Source: Agilicoccus flavus
GTDB taxonomy: Bacteria; Actinomycetota; Actinomycetes; Actinomycetales; Dermatophilaceae
Direction: 5' to 3'
DNA length: 64,000 bases
Assembly (NCBI RefSeq): GCF_014857905.1
Contig: NZ_JACYXE010000001.1
Coordinates: forward strand, 434,001 to 498,000
A program made the translations under genes and the position numbers. Positions 55,482 through 64,000 of the stretch are shown piece by piece. Each line of letters begins with the position of its first letter. The stretch's first letter is position 1. The notes below the pieces were generated by a model that saw nothing but the letters and a program-made list of their open reading frames with translations, was not told where the DNA came from and did not search any database.

Positions 55482-56366
55482 TCACCGCGCCGGAGGACGA
55501 TCCCGCACGCCGGCCGCCAGCACCCGGGCGCGGTCGTTGACCGAGACGATCGCCACGATCCGCCCGTCGACGACGGTGCACCCCATGACGCCGAACGCCC
55601 GACCGTCCTTGCTCCGGAACACGACGCCGGGAACCCCGTCGACGATCGCCGGCCGGCCCATCGCCCCGCCGCGGGCACCCCGCTCGGCGACGGTCGCCAC
55701 CTCCGTCGCGCCGAGGCGCACGCTCGAGCCGCGCGGGGTGTCGATGCGCAGGGTCACGTCGGGGTCGAGGACCGCGAGCAACCCCTCGAAGTCACCCTCC
55801 CGCGCCGCCGCGAGGAACGCCGTCACGACGGCCCGCTCGGCCCGGCCGTGGCCCGGCGGCTCCGTCCCCCGGACCTTGCTCCGGGCCCGGCTCGCCAGCA
55901 TCTTCGTGGCGTCGCTCGACCGGCCGAGGATCTGCCCGATCTCGGCGAACGGCACCGCGAACACGTCGTGCAGCACGAACGCCAGCCGCTCGGCCGGGGT
56001 GAGGGTCTGCAGGACGACGAGCATCGCCAGCCCGACGGACTCCGCGAGCACCGCCTCGTCCTCGGGCGCCTGGGCCTCGCCCTCGACCACGACCAGCTCC
56101 GGGAGCTCGTCGAACGGCGTCGCGCTCCGGCTCCTGCGGGAGCGCAACACGTCGATGCAGACCCGTCCGACGACCGTCGTTAGCCAGCCCGCGAGGTTGT
56201 CGATGCCGTCCGGGTCCTGGCGGGAGAGCCGCAGCCACGCCTCCTGCAGCGCGTCCTGCGCGTCGGCGCGCGACCCGAGCATCCGCACGGCGACACCCTC
56301 CAACCGGCCGCGCTGCTCCTCGAAGGCCGCGACGAGGTCGTCGGTGCCTGACGCCGGACTCACCAT
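55482..56366 (-). CDS. ECF41-type RNA polymerase sigma factor with SnoaL-like C-terminus
   Basis: 294 residues, ATG 56366. Sigma2: AVRMLGSRADAQDALQEAWL; sigma4: LTPAERLAFVLHDVFAVPFA, IGQILGRSSDATKMLASRAR. The C-terminal ~110 residues form a SnoaL/NTF2-like domain that acts as an in-cis regulator in this family; no anti-sigma gene is present. Confidence 0.88.
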   Translation of the reverse strand: MVSPASGTDDLVAAFEEQRGRLEGVAVRMLGSRADAQDALQEAWLRLSRQDPDGIDNLAGWLTTVVGRVCIDVLRSRRSRSATPFDELPELVVVEGEAQAPEDEAVLAESVGLAMLVVLQTLTPAERLAFVLHDVFAVPFAEIGQILGRSSDATKMLASRARSKVRGTEPPGHGRAERAVVTAFLAAAREGDFEGLLAVLDPDVTLRIDTPRGSSVRLGATEVATVAERGARGGAMGRPAIVDGVPGVVFRSKDGRAFGVMGCTVVDGRIVAIVSVNDRARVLAAGVRDRPPAR

Positions 56367-56494
56367 GGTGGCCACCCTCCTCCGTCGGTCGGTTCTCGTC
56401 ACGGGGATGACGGATCGGGCGGGCGAAAGGTCACCGGGGCCGCGGACCGTGCTGACGAGGGGTGGTCGCCGGATCGCGCCCCGGCGACAATGAC

Positions 56495-57220
56495 GTGTGC
56501 CCGTCGACCTGCTCCGCGTCCCCCCCGGACGGACCGACGGCCGAGACGGTGACGGACCGCCGGACCGGACGATCCTGGACGGTGACGGTCCGGCCCTTCG
56601 AGATCGCGCCCACCGTCGTGACCGTCGCGCAGTGGAACGCCGTCCGCGGGGACCCCACGCCGCCGGCCGTCGCGGACCGGCCACGGGTCGAGGTCAGTTG
56701 GCGGCAGGCGATCACCTTCTGCAACGACCTCTCCCGCCGGGACGGCCTGACGCCCGTCTACACGATCACCCCCGTGCCGGCGGCGCCCTCGACGACGACG
56801 TGGACGCCCCACGACGAGCCCGCGCCCGACGACCGGCACGTCGCCTGGGACGAGACGGCCGACGGGTACCGACTCCCGACCGAGGCGGAGTGGCAGGTCG
56901 CGTGCCGCGCCGGGACGACCGGGCCCCGGTACGCCGACCTCGACGCGGCGGGCTGGTACGAGGCGAACTCGGCGGGGGCCCTGCCGCCGGTCGCCCGCAA
57001 GACGCCGAACGCGTGGGGCCTGTACGACACTCTCGGCGGGGTATGGGAGTGGTGCTGGGACCTGTACGACGAGGCCGTCTACGGTCCGTATCGCATCATC
57101 CGCGGCGGCGGCTGGAACGACCCCCGCTGGAGCTGCCGGGTCGGCGTCCGGCGCAAGACCAACCCGCAGGCCGCCTTCGACGACCTGGGCTTCCGACTGG
57201 CCCGGACCCGTCACGCGTGA
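56495..57220 (+). CDS. SUMF1/formylglycine-generating-enzyme family protein
   Basis: 241 residues if the GTG at 56495 is used; the start is uncertain. DRRTGRSWTVTVRPFEIAPT, SWRQAITFCNDLSRRDG, YRLPTEAEWQVACRAGT, NAWGLYDTLGGVWEWCWD and IIRGGGWND are the C-type-lectin-like FGE core. The paired active-site cysteines of true sulfatase activators are not seen, so it is probably a binding or other non-FGE member. Confidence 0.8.
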   Translation: MCPSTCSASPPDGPTAETVTDRRTGRSWTVTVRPFEIAPTVVTVAQWNAVRGDPTPPAVADRPRVEVSWRQAITFCNDLSRRDGLTPVYTITPVPAAPSTTTWTPHDEPAPDDRHVAWDETADGYRLPTEAEWQVACRAGTTGPRYADLDAAGWYEANSAGALPPVARKTPNAWGLYDTLGGVWEWCWDLYDEAVYGPYRIIRGGGWNDPRWSCRVGVRRKTNPQAAFDDLGFRLARTRHA

Positions 57221-57296
57221 GTCGCGGTCCGCATACTCGGTCGGCCGGGGTCGAGGCCGGGGCGGGCCACCACATGGCCTCGCCCCGCAGCCGCGC

Positions 57297-57743
57297 TCAG
57301 CACCGGTAGGGCATCGTCCAGCGGAGGGTCAGCACGACGACCGTGGCCGTCACGACGTGCAGGACCATGAGGATCACGACACCCGCGGTCGTCTGCCCCG
57401 GCGTCGAGTCGTCGACGAGCAGGGCGAGGTCTGGGGCGAACGAGAGGACGAGGACGGTCGGGACGAGCACCCTGAGCAGGGCACCGGCGCGCGCGGAGTG
57501 CGTGACGACCCGGCGCCAGCCCAGGGCGCCGACGACGGCGCCGATCGTGGTCCACAGGACGATGGGCCCGGGGGTGAGCGGGACGAACTCCTCGCCGATG
57601 CCGAGCATGGCGCGGGCGAGCGCCGAGATCAGGACGTTCACGACGGCAGCCGCCACGGCGGCGGCGGCGCCGGCCTCGAGCGCCGTGGACAGGGGCACCT
57701 CCTCGTGACGCGTGGGGGCGCGGGTGGGTATGGACGCGGTCAT
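57297..57743 (-). CDS. DUF6069 family membrane protein
   Basis: 148 residues, four helices, conserved NVLISALARAMLGIGEEFVP, LTPGPIVLWTTIGAVVGALG, DLALL. Unknown role. It is transcribed after the downstream-numbered sigma gene (110 bp gap). Confidence 0.8.
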   Translation of the reverse strand: MTASIPTRAPTRHEEVPLSTALEAGAAAAVAAAVVNVLISALARAMLGIGEEFVPLTPGPIVLWTTIGAVVGALGWRRVVTHSARAGALLRVLVPTVLVLSFAPDLALLVDDSTPGQTTAGVVILMVLHVVTATVVVLTLRWTMPYRC

Positions 57744-57852
57744 CGGAACTCCTTCGGGGCATGGCGACGCGCAAGAGCGGCGGGTGGGACATGCGCGCGT
57801 GGGGCGCGCGTGCGACGAGCCGAGGTCGAGACCCCGACGGGTGAGGCCGGGA

Positions 57853-58836
57853 CTATCGGGCGGCGTCGGCCGGGAGCCGTTCCGGGAGTCCCAAGCGGGC
57901 GAACCGGTCCGCGTGGAACGTCGTGATCTCGGCGATCGCCCCGTCGGCGACGCCCAGGACGTCGACCGTCAGCGGCAGATAGGCGCTGTCGCTCTCGCGC
58001 CACAGGTAGAAGCCGACGGCGGGCTGCCGGTTCGCCGAGGTGGGAACGGCGCGCAGGGGCCCGAGCTCGGCAAACCCGTCCGCGGCCCAGTCCGCCACGA
58101 CCGCGTCCCGACCGACCACCAGACCCGGCGTGGGCGGCATCGAGCAGCGGACGTCGTCACGCAGCATCGCGGCGAGGGCGTCGATGTCCGTGGCCACGCT
58201 GGCCTCGGTGAACCGACGCACCAGCTCACGGGTCCCGGCGTCGTCCTCGACGCCGCTCCAGTCCGCTCGCTCGGCGGGCAGGTGCTCCCGCATACCCGCC
58301 CGGGCGCGCTGCAGGGCGCTGTTGACGGAGTGGACGGAGTCCCCGAGGAGCTCACCGACGTCCTTCGCCGGCCACCCCACCACGTCCCGCAGGATGAGCA
58401 CGGCCCGCGGACGGGGCGCGAGATGCTGCACCGCGACGAGGAACGCCAACTCGATCGTCTCCCGGGCAACGGCCCGTGCCTCCGGCTCGCCCTCATCCCC
58501 GGCGGGCACCTCGTCGAGGAGGTGGTCGGGATACGGCTGCAACCAAGGCACCTCGCCGCCGGTCGCGGGCGCCGGCCGGCGCTTCACGAGAAGGTCGAGG
58601 CAGGCGTTCGTGGCGATGCGATACAGCCAGGCCCGCACGGTCGATCGAGCGTCGAAGGTCTCCCGTCGGCGCCAGGCGCGCAGATACGTCTCCTGCACGG
58701 TGTCCTCGGCGTCCTCGAACGACCCGAGCATCCGGTAGCAGTGCACGTGCAGCTCCCGCCGATGCCGTGCCGCCAGGCCCGAGAAGCTCCGTTCGTCCAC
58801 CGTGCCCGGCTCCGCCGCCCACGTGTCCGTGCTCAT
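57853..58836 (-). CDS. Sigma-70 factor of the SigG/SigX5-like ECF group
   Basis: 327 residues. Sigma2 HRRELHVHCYRMLGSFEDAE, RAWLYRIATNACLD; sigma4 LAPRPRAVLILRDVVGWPAK, DSVHSVNSALQRARAG; C-terminal SnoaL-like domain (EASVATDIDALAAMLRDDVR). Length and layout fit the SigG type. Confidence 0.88.
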   Translation of the reverse strand: MSTDTWAAEPGTVDERSFSGLAARHRRELHVHCYRMLGSFEDAEDTVQETYLRAWRRRETFDARSTVRAWLYRIATNACLDLLVKRRPAPATGGEVPWLQPYPDHLLDEVPAGDEGEPEARAVARETIELAFLVAVQHLAPRPRAVLILRDVVGWPAKDVGELLGDSVHSVNSALQRARAGMREHLPAERADWSGVEDDAGTRELVRRFTEASVATDIDALAAMLRDDVRCSMPPTPGLVVGRDAVVADWAADGFAELGPLRAVPTSANRQPAVGFYLWRESDSAYLPLTVDVLGVADGAIAEITTFHADRFARLGLPERLPADAAR

Positions 58837-58961
58837 GGCGCCATCCTTCCGTCGCGATCACCTGCTGTCGCTCGTATGACGGATGCGGGCGCGAGAAGTC
58901 ATCACTGCCGGGCGCTGCGGCTGCGGACGTCCGGTTCCCTGGGCCGGGTCCGACTCACGAC

Positions 58962-59390
58962 TCACACGACGACGAGATGCTCGCGGCTCGCTCCGGCGAC
59001 GGTGGTGGGGTCGATGTTCGCGTCGAGCGTCACCACAGCGCCGTCGTTCGAGACGGCGAGGGCCAGGAGGTAGGTGTCGGTGATCTGGCGGTGCCCCAGG
59101 AGACGGGACGACACGATCGAGGGATCGGTCAGCGACAGCTCGCAGGACCAGAAGGTGTGCCGCGAGTCCGCGGTCGCCTCGCCGAGGAGGCCGATCGCGG
59201 CACCGACGGGAAGAGGGCTGGGGTAGCGCGGCTGACTGATGACCCGGACGAACCCGTTCTGCGTGAGCGCACAGGTGGCCCACCCCCCGACCAACCCCTC
59301 GTCGGCCCACGCATGTACGCGCTCGTGAGCGGCGTGGTCGGGGTCCATCAGCGCGATGAGGACGTTCACGTCGAGGAGTGCCCGCCTCAC
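58962..59390 (-). CDS. vapC: VapC-type PIN ribonuclease toxin
   Basis: 142 residues, GTG 59390 overlapping the antitoxin stop. PIN residues in RRALLDVNVLIALMD, ITDTYLLALA and VVTLDANID present. Confidence 0.88.
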   Translation of the reverse strand: MRRALLDVNVLIALMDPDHAAHERVHAWADEGLVGGWATCALTQNGFVRVISQPRYPSPLPVGAAIGLLGEATADSRHTFWSCELSLTDPSIVSSRLLGHRQITDTYLLALAVSNDGAVVTLDANIDPTTVAGASREHLVVV

Positions 59391-59617
59391 ACGCCCTCCT
59401 CGTCGCGGATGCGGTCGACCAGACCATCCGACACCGGCGTGCCGCGTGCGGGGAGTAGGGGGAATCCGTTGCGGCGCCCGGTCGTGGGACGGGACGTCCT
59501 GGTCAGGGCCTGTCGCGCCAGCTCGGACAGCACTTCGCCTGCTGTACGACCCTCGTCGCGTGCTCGCTCTTTGACGACCTCCAGAACGTCGTCGTCGATG
59601 CTCATCGTGGTCCGCAT
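59387..59617 (-). CDS. vapB: VapB-type antitoxin
   Basis: 76 residues: MRTTMSIDDDVLEVVKERAR (ribbon-helix-helix) and a toxin-binding tail ending VDRIRDEEGV. Overlaps vapC by GTGA. Confidence 0.82.
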   Translation of the reverse strand: MRTTMSIDDDVLEVVKERARDEGRTAGEVLSELARQALTRTSRPTTGRRNGFPLLPARGTPVSDGLVDRIRDEEGV

Positions 59618-59631
59618 GCACGTGATGTTAC

Positions 59632-59644
59632 TGCATCTCATGCA
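59632..59644. promoter_or_regulatory. Dyad TGCATCTCATGCA upstream of vapBC
   Basis: Perfect 5-bp arms around CTC, 15 bp before the antitoxin ATG; probable autoregulatory operator. Confidence 0.45.
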
Positions 59645-59679
59645 CCTGGGTCCCGGTCCCCGACCAAGGCCCATGCGTG

Positions 59680-60324
59680 TCAGCCCCGCAGGAAGGTCAG
59701 GACCGCGGTGACCCGACGGTGCTGGCCGTCGCCCGGGCCGAGCCCGAGCTTGGCGAAGATCCGCTGCGTGTGCTTCTCGACGGCCCCCTCCGTCACGACG
59801 AGCCGTGCCGCGATGGCGGCGTTGGTGCAGCCCTGCGCCATCAGGCCCAGCACCTCGCGCTCGCGCGGCGTCAGCTGCTGGAGGGGGCCGGGTCCACCGG
59901 GTCGGGCCATGAGCTGCCTCACCACCTGCGGATCGATGACCGTGGAGCCGGCCCGCACCTGGTCGAGGGCCCCGAGGAAGCCATCGATGTCGCTGACCCG
60001 GTCCTTGAGCAGGTAACCGACCCCTCCGGTCCCGCTCGCGAGCAGGTCGTCGGCGTAGGACCGCTCGACGTACTGCGACAGGACGAGCACGGCCGCACCG
60101 GGCCAGGACCGTCGCACCTCGACCGCCGCGCGCAGCCCTTCGTCGGTGTGGCTCGGCGGCATCCGGACGTCGACGATCCCCAGGTCGGGCCGGTGCTCGT
60201 GCATGGCCGCGACCCACGACGGACCGTCGCCGACGGCGGCCACCACCTCGTGGCCGTCGTCGGCGAGCAGGAGCTGCAGACCCTCGCGCAGCAGCACGGA
60301 GTCGTCTCCGATCACGACACGCAC
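59680..60324 (-). CDS. NarL/LuxR-type response regulator
   Basis: 214 residues from GTG 60324. Receiver: VVIGDDSVLLREGLQLLL, phospho-Asp in LGIVDVRMPP, Lys in GYLLKDRV; HTH LTPREREVLGLMAQGCTNAA. Overlaps the kinase stop by 13 bp, so cognate to it. Confidence 0.9.
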   Translation of the reverse strand: MRVVIGDDSVLLREGLQLLLADDGHEVVAAVGDGPSWVAAMHEHRPDLGIVDVRMPPSHTDEGLRAAVEVRRSWPGAAVLVLSQYVERSYADDLLASGTGGVGYLLKDRVSDIDGFLGALDQVRAGSTVIDPQVVRQLMARPGGPGPLQQLTPREREVLGLMAQGCTNAAIAARLVVTEGAVEKHTQRIFAKLGLGPGDGQHRRVTAVLTFLRG

Positions 60325-61608
60325 GGCACCTCCGCCCGGATGACGGTGGGCCCGCCCTGCGGCGAGGTCACCGTCAGGTGGCCCCCGAGACCTGCCAGGC
60401 GCCGGTCCAGGCCCGCGAGGCCGGTGCCCTTGCCGAGGTGCGCACCCCCGACGCCGTCGTCCTCGACCTCCGCCACGACCCAGGGGCCGTCCACGTGGAC
60501 GCGGACGTCGACGCGGCTGGCGCGCGCGTGCTTCGCGGCGTTGGCGAGGGCCTCGGTGACGCAGAAGTAGAGCGCGGTCTCGTAGCCGAGGTTGACCCGC
60601 GGCACGTCCACGCTGAGGCGCGTGAGGATGGCGGCGCGGCCGGCGAGCTCGTCCAGGGCGGCGGCGAGACCGCGGTCGAGCAGGACGGGCGGCGCGATGC
60701 CCCGGGTGGCGGCCCGCAGGTCGTCGAGGGCGCCGTGCGCCTGATCGGTGGCGGAGGCGAGCAGGCCGCGAGCGGCCTCGGGGTCGCGGTCCCACTGCCG
60801 CTCGGCCCGGGCGAGGTCCATCTGCAGCCGGACGAGCCGCTGCTGCGCCGTCGTGGATGTCGCGCTCGAGCCGCTGCAGCGAGCCCAGCTCGGCCTCACG
60901 GGTGTCGGCGAGCTGCCGGCGGTGCGCCTCCTCGAGCCGCAGAGTCCGGGTCGGCGCGTCCATCAGCCAGGCGTTGACCCCCGCCTGGGCCACGGCCAGG
61001 CCACGCATGACGGGTGGTGCGAGCACCAGGAGCATCAGGGCGAGCGCGACGTTGGACACGGCGTGCGCCGCGAACGTGTCCGGCAGGTGCAGCCAGGTGG
61101 CCATGCCCTCGCCCAGCTCGCCGTCGGGCAGGTAGCGCTGCCAGGCGGGATAGGACAGCCCGGCGAGGATCGTCACCCACCAGCAGATCGCGATCGACCA
61201 GAAGGCGAGGCCGGGCACCCAGGCGAGGAGCGCGAAGACCGCGTCCCCCCACCGCTGCCGGTCGCGGAACAGCGAGCTCACCTGGCCGACGACGCCCCGA
61301 CCGGACGGCGGTGGTGCTGCGGGGACGGGGTCGGGCAGGGTCCGTGCGAGCAGTGAGCGTTGGAGCGCCCGTTCAGCGGCCGCCGTGCCGCGGGCCAGCA
61401 CGAGGCCGGCCATCGCCAGCGGCACCCCGACCCACAGGATGATGGTCGCGCCGCCGACCGTCATCAGGACCACGACGGGGACGAACGCGGTGAGGAAGAG
61501 CGGGAACCCGACGAGCACGTACGCGCTGTCGGCGATCACGCGGGACGGAGACCACGACATCGTGGCTGCGGTCGTCTGCCGGCGGGCTGGAGCGGTGTCT
61601 GTGGTCAT
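60312..61608 (-). pseudogene. NarL-family sensor histidine kinase, frameshifted at the H-box
   Basis: From ATG 61608: membrane sensor with four helices, then LERDIHDGA with the phospho-acceptor His. One missing base near 60846 breaks the frame exactly after DGA; the other frame continues QQRLVRLQMDLARAERQW, TEALANAAKHARAS (N-box) and VEDDGVGGAHLGKGTGLAGL. Restored length ~431. Either an assembly indel or inactivation; the response regulator is intact. Confidence 0.8.
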
Positions 61609-61958
61609 GTCGTCCACGCTACGAACCCCCTGGTCAGAAGCCCATCCCGCTGCCTGGCGTGCGATGTGTCGGGCTGGCCCGACGTCGGGCACCGCCGGGC
61701 CCGGCACGCCGGGGAGCCGTCGAGGACGGCGGCGGTGCCCGAGAGGCCGAGGCGCGAGGCGCCCACCTCGATCATCCCTCGCATGCCGCCTCGACCGCGC
61801 GGCGATTCCTGCGCTCGGCCCGGCTCACACGACGCGTCAACGGCGTCGTCGCGACATCGTCGAAACTGCGTGACCTCTCGCGTGAGCGCCGCGACGCCGA
61901 GTCCCCGGCGCTCACCGACGCCCTGGGCAAGGCCTCGCCACCCGACGAGGCCCTCACC
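61609..61958. other. 350-bp interval without a supportable gene
   Basis: Lies between the kinase start and the AAA ATPase stop. One plus-strand frame is Arg-rich (RRFLRSARLTRRVNG, LRDLSRERRDAESPALTDAL) but lacks a start and resembles no family. Confidence 0.4.
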
Positions 61959-63170
61959 TCACGCCGAGTTGCGCAGGTACTTCCCGAAGTGCGGCACGGT
62001 GAAGGCGATGCGGCCGCGCTCGCCGGAGTAGATGAGGCCCTTCTTGAGCAACCCGTCGCGGGCGGGCGAGAGCGACTGCGGCTTGCGGTCGAGGTGCTTG
62101 GCCACGGCGGCGGTCGGCACGGACTCCGACTCGTCGAGCTCCTCGCCGGCGGCGAACAGCTCGGCGGCGACGTCGGCCATGGCGCGCAGGTACTCCCGCT
62201 CCCCGGGCGTCGCCCGCTCGAACCGCGACCCGAAGAACCCGACCCCGAGTTCTTCCTCCGCCTCGGGGCCGGCGACCGTCACGTCCTCGGCGGTGATCGG
62301 CGACCGGGGCGCCACGTCCCACGCGACCTTCCCGTACGCCTGGATGAAGTACGGATACCCGCCGGTGGCGACGTACATCGCCTCGAGCGCGTCCGCGCCC
62401 CACTCCGACTCCTCGTCCCGCGCCGGCGACTGCAGCGCGAACTCGGCGGCCTCCCGGTCGAGACGGTCGATGCGGGTGTAGCGGAACAGTCGCTCCGAGT
62501 ACGACTTGCTCGCCGACAGCACCGCCGGCAGGTGCGGCAGGCCGGCGCCGACGACGATGACCGGCAGCCCGTTCTGGCTGATCTCGTGGCAGGCGGCGCA
62601 CAGCGCCGAGATGTCGTCGCTGCCGAGGTCCTGCATCTCGTCGATGAAGATCGCCACGCCCTTGCCGACGTCGGCCGCGAGCCCGCCCACGTCCGTGAGC
62701 AGCTCGACGAGGTCGATCTCGATGTCGCCGGAGTCGGCGCGCCCCGTCTGGGCGGGGGCGTCGATACCGGGCTGCCACTTCTCGCGCAGCTTCGCGTTGG
62801 CGGGGGCGTCGCGCAGCGCGAACGCCTTGATGACGCCGAGCACCTGGTCGACGTCGTCGCCCTGCGGGTGACCCAGCTCGCGGACGGCCACGTGCAGCGC
62901 CGCGCTCATCGGGCGCCGCAACCCCTGCTCGGGGCGCGCCTCGAACTTGCCGCTGCCCCACCCGGCCCGCACGGCGGCGCCCCGCAGCGCGTTGAGCAGG
63001 ACCGTCTTGCCGACGCCGCGCAGACCGGTCAGCAGGATCGAGCGCTCGGGCCGCCCGCGGGCGATGCGCTCGAGCACGACCTCGAAGGTCTTCAGCTGCT
63101 CGTCACGGCCGGCGAGCTCCGGAGGACGCTGCCCGGCCCCGGGCGCGTAGGGGTTGCGAATGGGATCCAC
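61959..63170 (-). CDS. AAA-family ATPase of the ORC/COG1672 type
   Basis: 403 residues. LAGRDEQLKTFEVVLERIAR, Walker A LTGLRGVGKTVLL, Walker B VAIFIDEMQDL, sensor VIVVGAGLPHLP, and a C-terminal winged helix (VPTAAVAKHLDRKPQSLSPA). Similar proteins are cytoplasmic ATPases of unknown target; the wH suggests DNA binding. Confidence 0.85.
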   Translation of the reverse strand: MDPIRNPYAPGAGQRPPELAGRDEQLKTFEVVLERIARGRPERSILLTGLRGVGKTVLLNALRGAAVRAGWGSGKFEARPEQGLRRPMSAALHVAVRELGHPQGDDVDQVLGVIKAFALRDAPANAKLREKWQPGIDAPAQTGRADSGDIEIDLVELLTDVGGLAADVGKGVAIFIDEMQDLGSDDISALCAACHEISQNGLPVIVVGAGLPHLPAVLSASKSYSERLFRYTRIDRLDREAAEFALQSPARDEESEWGADALEAMYVATGGYPYFIQAYGKVAWDVAPRSPITAEDVTVAGPEAEEELGVGFFGSRFERATPGEREYLRAMADVAAELFAAGEELDESESVPTAAVAKHLDRKPQSLSPARDGLLKKGLIYSGERGRIAFTVPHFGKYLRNSA

Positions 63171-63750
63171 GCGAGAAAACTATCCGCGGATCTAGCCGAC
63201 TCGACAGAGACACGCAGAGAACGCACACCGAGCGCGCCATCCGGCTCAGGCCGGCGCCGCGGGACGCGAGGCTCCCGGCGCGGATCCCCGAGATGAGGCA
63301 GGCCTGCGCCCGGAACGAGCTCAGCGACCGTACCGTGGCCCGCCACGGCGTGTTCGCGCCGAGCACGATGGGCACCCACCCCCGGACCCGGAGCATCGCG
63401 GCGAACAGGTGCGACGGGAGTTCGTGCAGTTCACCCGGCGGGCAGGCGAGGACGACGGCGGGGCGCCCCTCCCGGTCGGCTGACTGACCGAAGTCGTCGA
63501 CGACGGACCGGATCACCTGGGAGGCGACGTGCTCGTGGAGCACGCTGAGCCGGCCTTCCTCCCACAGGTCCCCGATGCGACGCAGCGCGGGGACGATGAC
63601 GTCGGCCACCACGACGTCGACGCCGTGCACGGCGCTGCATTCGACGAGCGCCTCGCGCATCCCGTTGCTGTCGAGCCGGGACGCGGCGTCGAAGAAGGCG
63701 TCCCCCACCGCCTCGACCCGGGCGTCACGCTCCGCCACCTGCACACTCAT
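63103..63750 (-). CDS. Cobalamin-binding-domain protein, C-terminus overlapping the ATPase gene
   Basis: 215 residues from ATG 63750. Helical cap RIGDLWEEGRLSVLHEHVAS is the B12-binding-2 (MerR/CarH-like) module, then ACPPGELHELPSHLFAAMLR begins the Rossmann-like B12 domain; the DxHxxG lower-ligand motif is absent but ELHEL keeps a His. After ~150 residues the sequence is Arg/Ser-rich and overlaps 68 bp of the ATPase gene, so the true end may be earlier or a frameshift may exist. Confidence 0.65.
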   Translation of the reverse strand: MSVQVAERDARVEAVGDAFFDAASRLDSNGMREALVECSAVHGVDVVVADVIVPALRRIGDLWEEGRLSVLHEHVASQVIRSVVDDFGQSADREGRPAVVLACPPGELHELPSHLFAAMLRVRGWVPIVLGANTPWRATVRSLSSFRAQACLISGIRAGSLASRGAGLSRMARSVCVLCVSLSSRLDPRIVFSRGSHSQPLRARGRAASSGARRP

Positions 63751-63958
63751 CCTCGACCCCTCGCCCACGACGCGGGCACGGCCGCGGCGGAGGCTCCAGT
63801 TTAGGCGAGCGCCCGCACCCACGGACGACGTTCCCCGCCCCACCTGCAGAGACGACGGGCGGTGGTCCACGGACGGGCCGCTAGCCTGTCGTCGTCCACG
63901 CCCAGCCCGCCCGCGGCCCGCCCCGCCTCGGCAGCCCCAGTCCCCACCGGGAGTCCCC

Positions 63959-64000
63959 ATGCGCCTGCTCCGCCCCGCCCTGTTCACGTCGGCGCTGATC
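63959..64000 (+). CDS. Start of a gene running out of the window
   Basis: ATG at 63959 after GGGAG, reading MRLLRPALFTSALI, which looks like the beginning of a signal peptide. Too short to identify. Confidence 0.4.
   Translation, partial: MRLLRPALFTSALI

Noticed and set aside
56462-57220. Bona fide formylglycine-generating enzyme
   Set aside because: The paired active-site cysteines were not found; only the SUMF1 fold is supported.

Overview
The window is about 64 kb of very GC-rich DNA with strong G/C at third codon positions, many ATGA/GTGA start-stop overlaps, large LuxR-type ATP-binding regulators, SigG/ECF41-type sigma factors and DUF2784/DUF1059/DUF6069 proteins. This is typical of an Actinomycetota chromosome, plausibly Pseudonocardiales. 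The genus cannot be fixed from the sequence. No rRNA, tRNA or CRISPR array was seen.

Layout. 1-3.6 kb: a 5'-complete cyclase/ATPase signalling protein, a secreted protein and an F420-type NADP oxidoreductase. 3.7-19.6 kb: a biosynthetic locus. A five-gene coupled operon encodes SbnA (9218), a membrane protein with a carrier domain plus the transmembrane/C-like terminal region of poly-amino-acid synthetases (10251), an adenylation-carrier protein (13220), an Fe(II)/2-oxoglutarate oxygenase (15916) and SbnB (16968). SbnA and SbnB make L-2,3-diaminopropionate (Dap). The natural reading is a split Pls-like assembly line that activates Dap (or a hydroxylated form) and oligomerises or transfers it at the membrane. 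A divergent operon encodes an FAD oxidoreductase and a LuxR-family LAL regulator, and an Sfp-type phosphopantetheinyl transferase lies downstream. Three promoters (a small 81-residue gene, the FAD/LAL operon, the sbnA operon) share one upstream architecture: two CTrAGG boxes about 22 bp apart, then CGATG, then a CCTA-type -10 region. They probably form one regulon.

19.8-43 kb: accessory and catabolic genes. These include a HepT/MntA toxin-antitoxin pair, a second LAL regulator, an operon for uptake (ABC transporter), CoA activation and HMG-CoA-lyase-type cleavage of an unknown acid, D-tartrate dehydratase with a GntR regulator, a MerR/ABC exporter operon, several VapBC loci (intact and decayed), and a POT peptide transporter. 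43.5-54.7 kb: an ethanolamine permease, then mobile DNA. An IS481-family element carries a TetR regulator and an alpha/beta hydrolase as cargo between 31-bp-class terminal repeats and a CCTAGG target duplication. A nested stack follows: an IS3 element is split by an IS1634-type element with a 105-bp target duplication, which is itself split by a second IS3 element with a 3-bp duplication, all next to a truncated third IS3. 55-64 kb: carboxymuconolactone-decarboxylase-like protein with an ECF41 sigma factor, a SUMF1 protein, a second sigma factor, VapBC, a two-component system, an AAA ATPase and a B12-binding protein.

Several genes carry apparent single-base deletions (LAL regulator, ABC permease, histidine kinase, a toxin, a VapBC pair). 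All the shifts are in the -1 direction, so either residual assembly indels or real decay must be considered. One reductase has an in-frame TGA at a position where Trp is expected.
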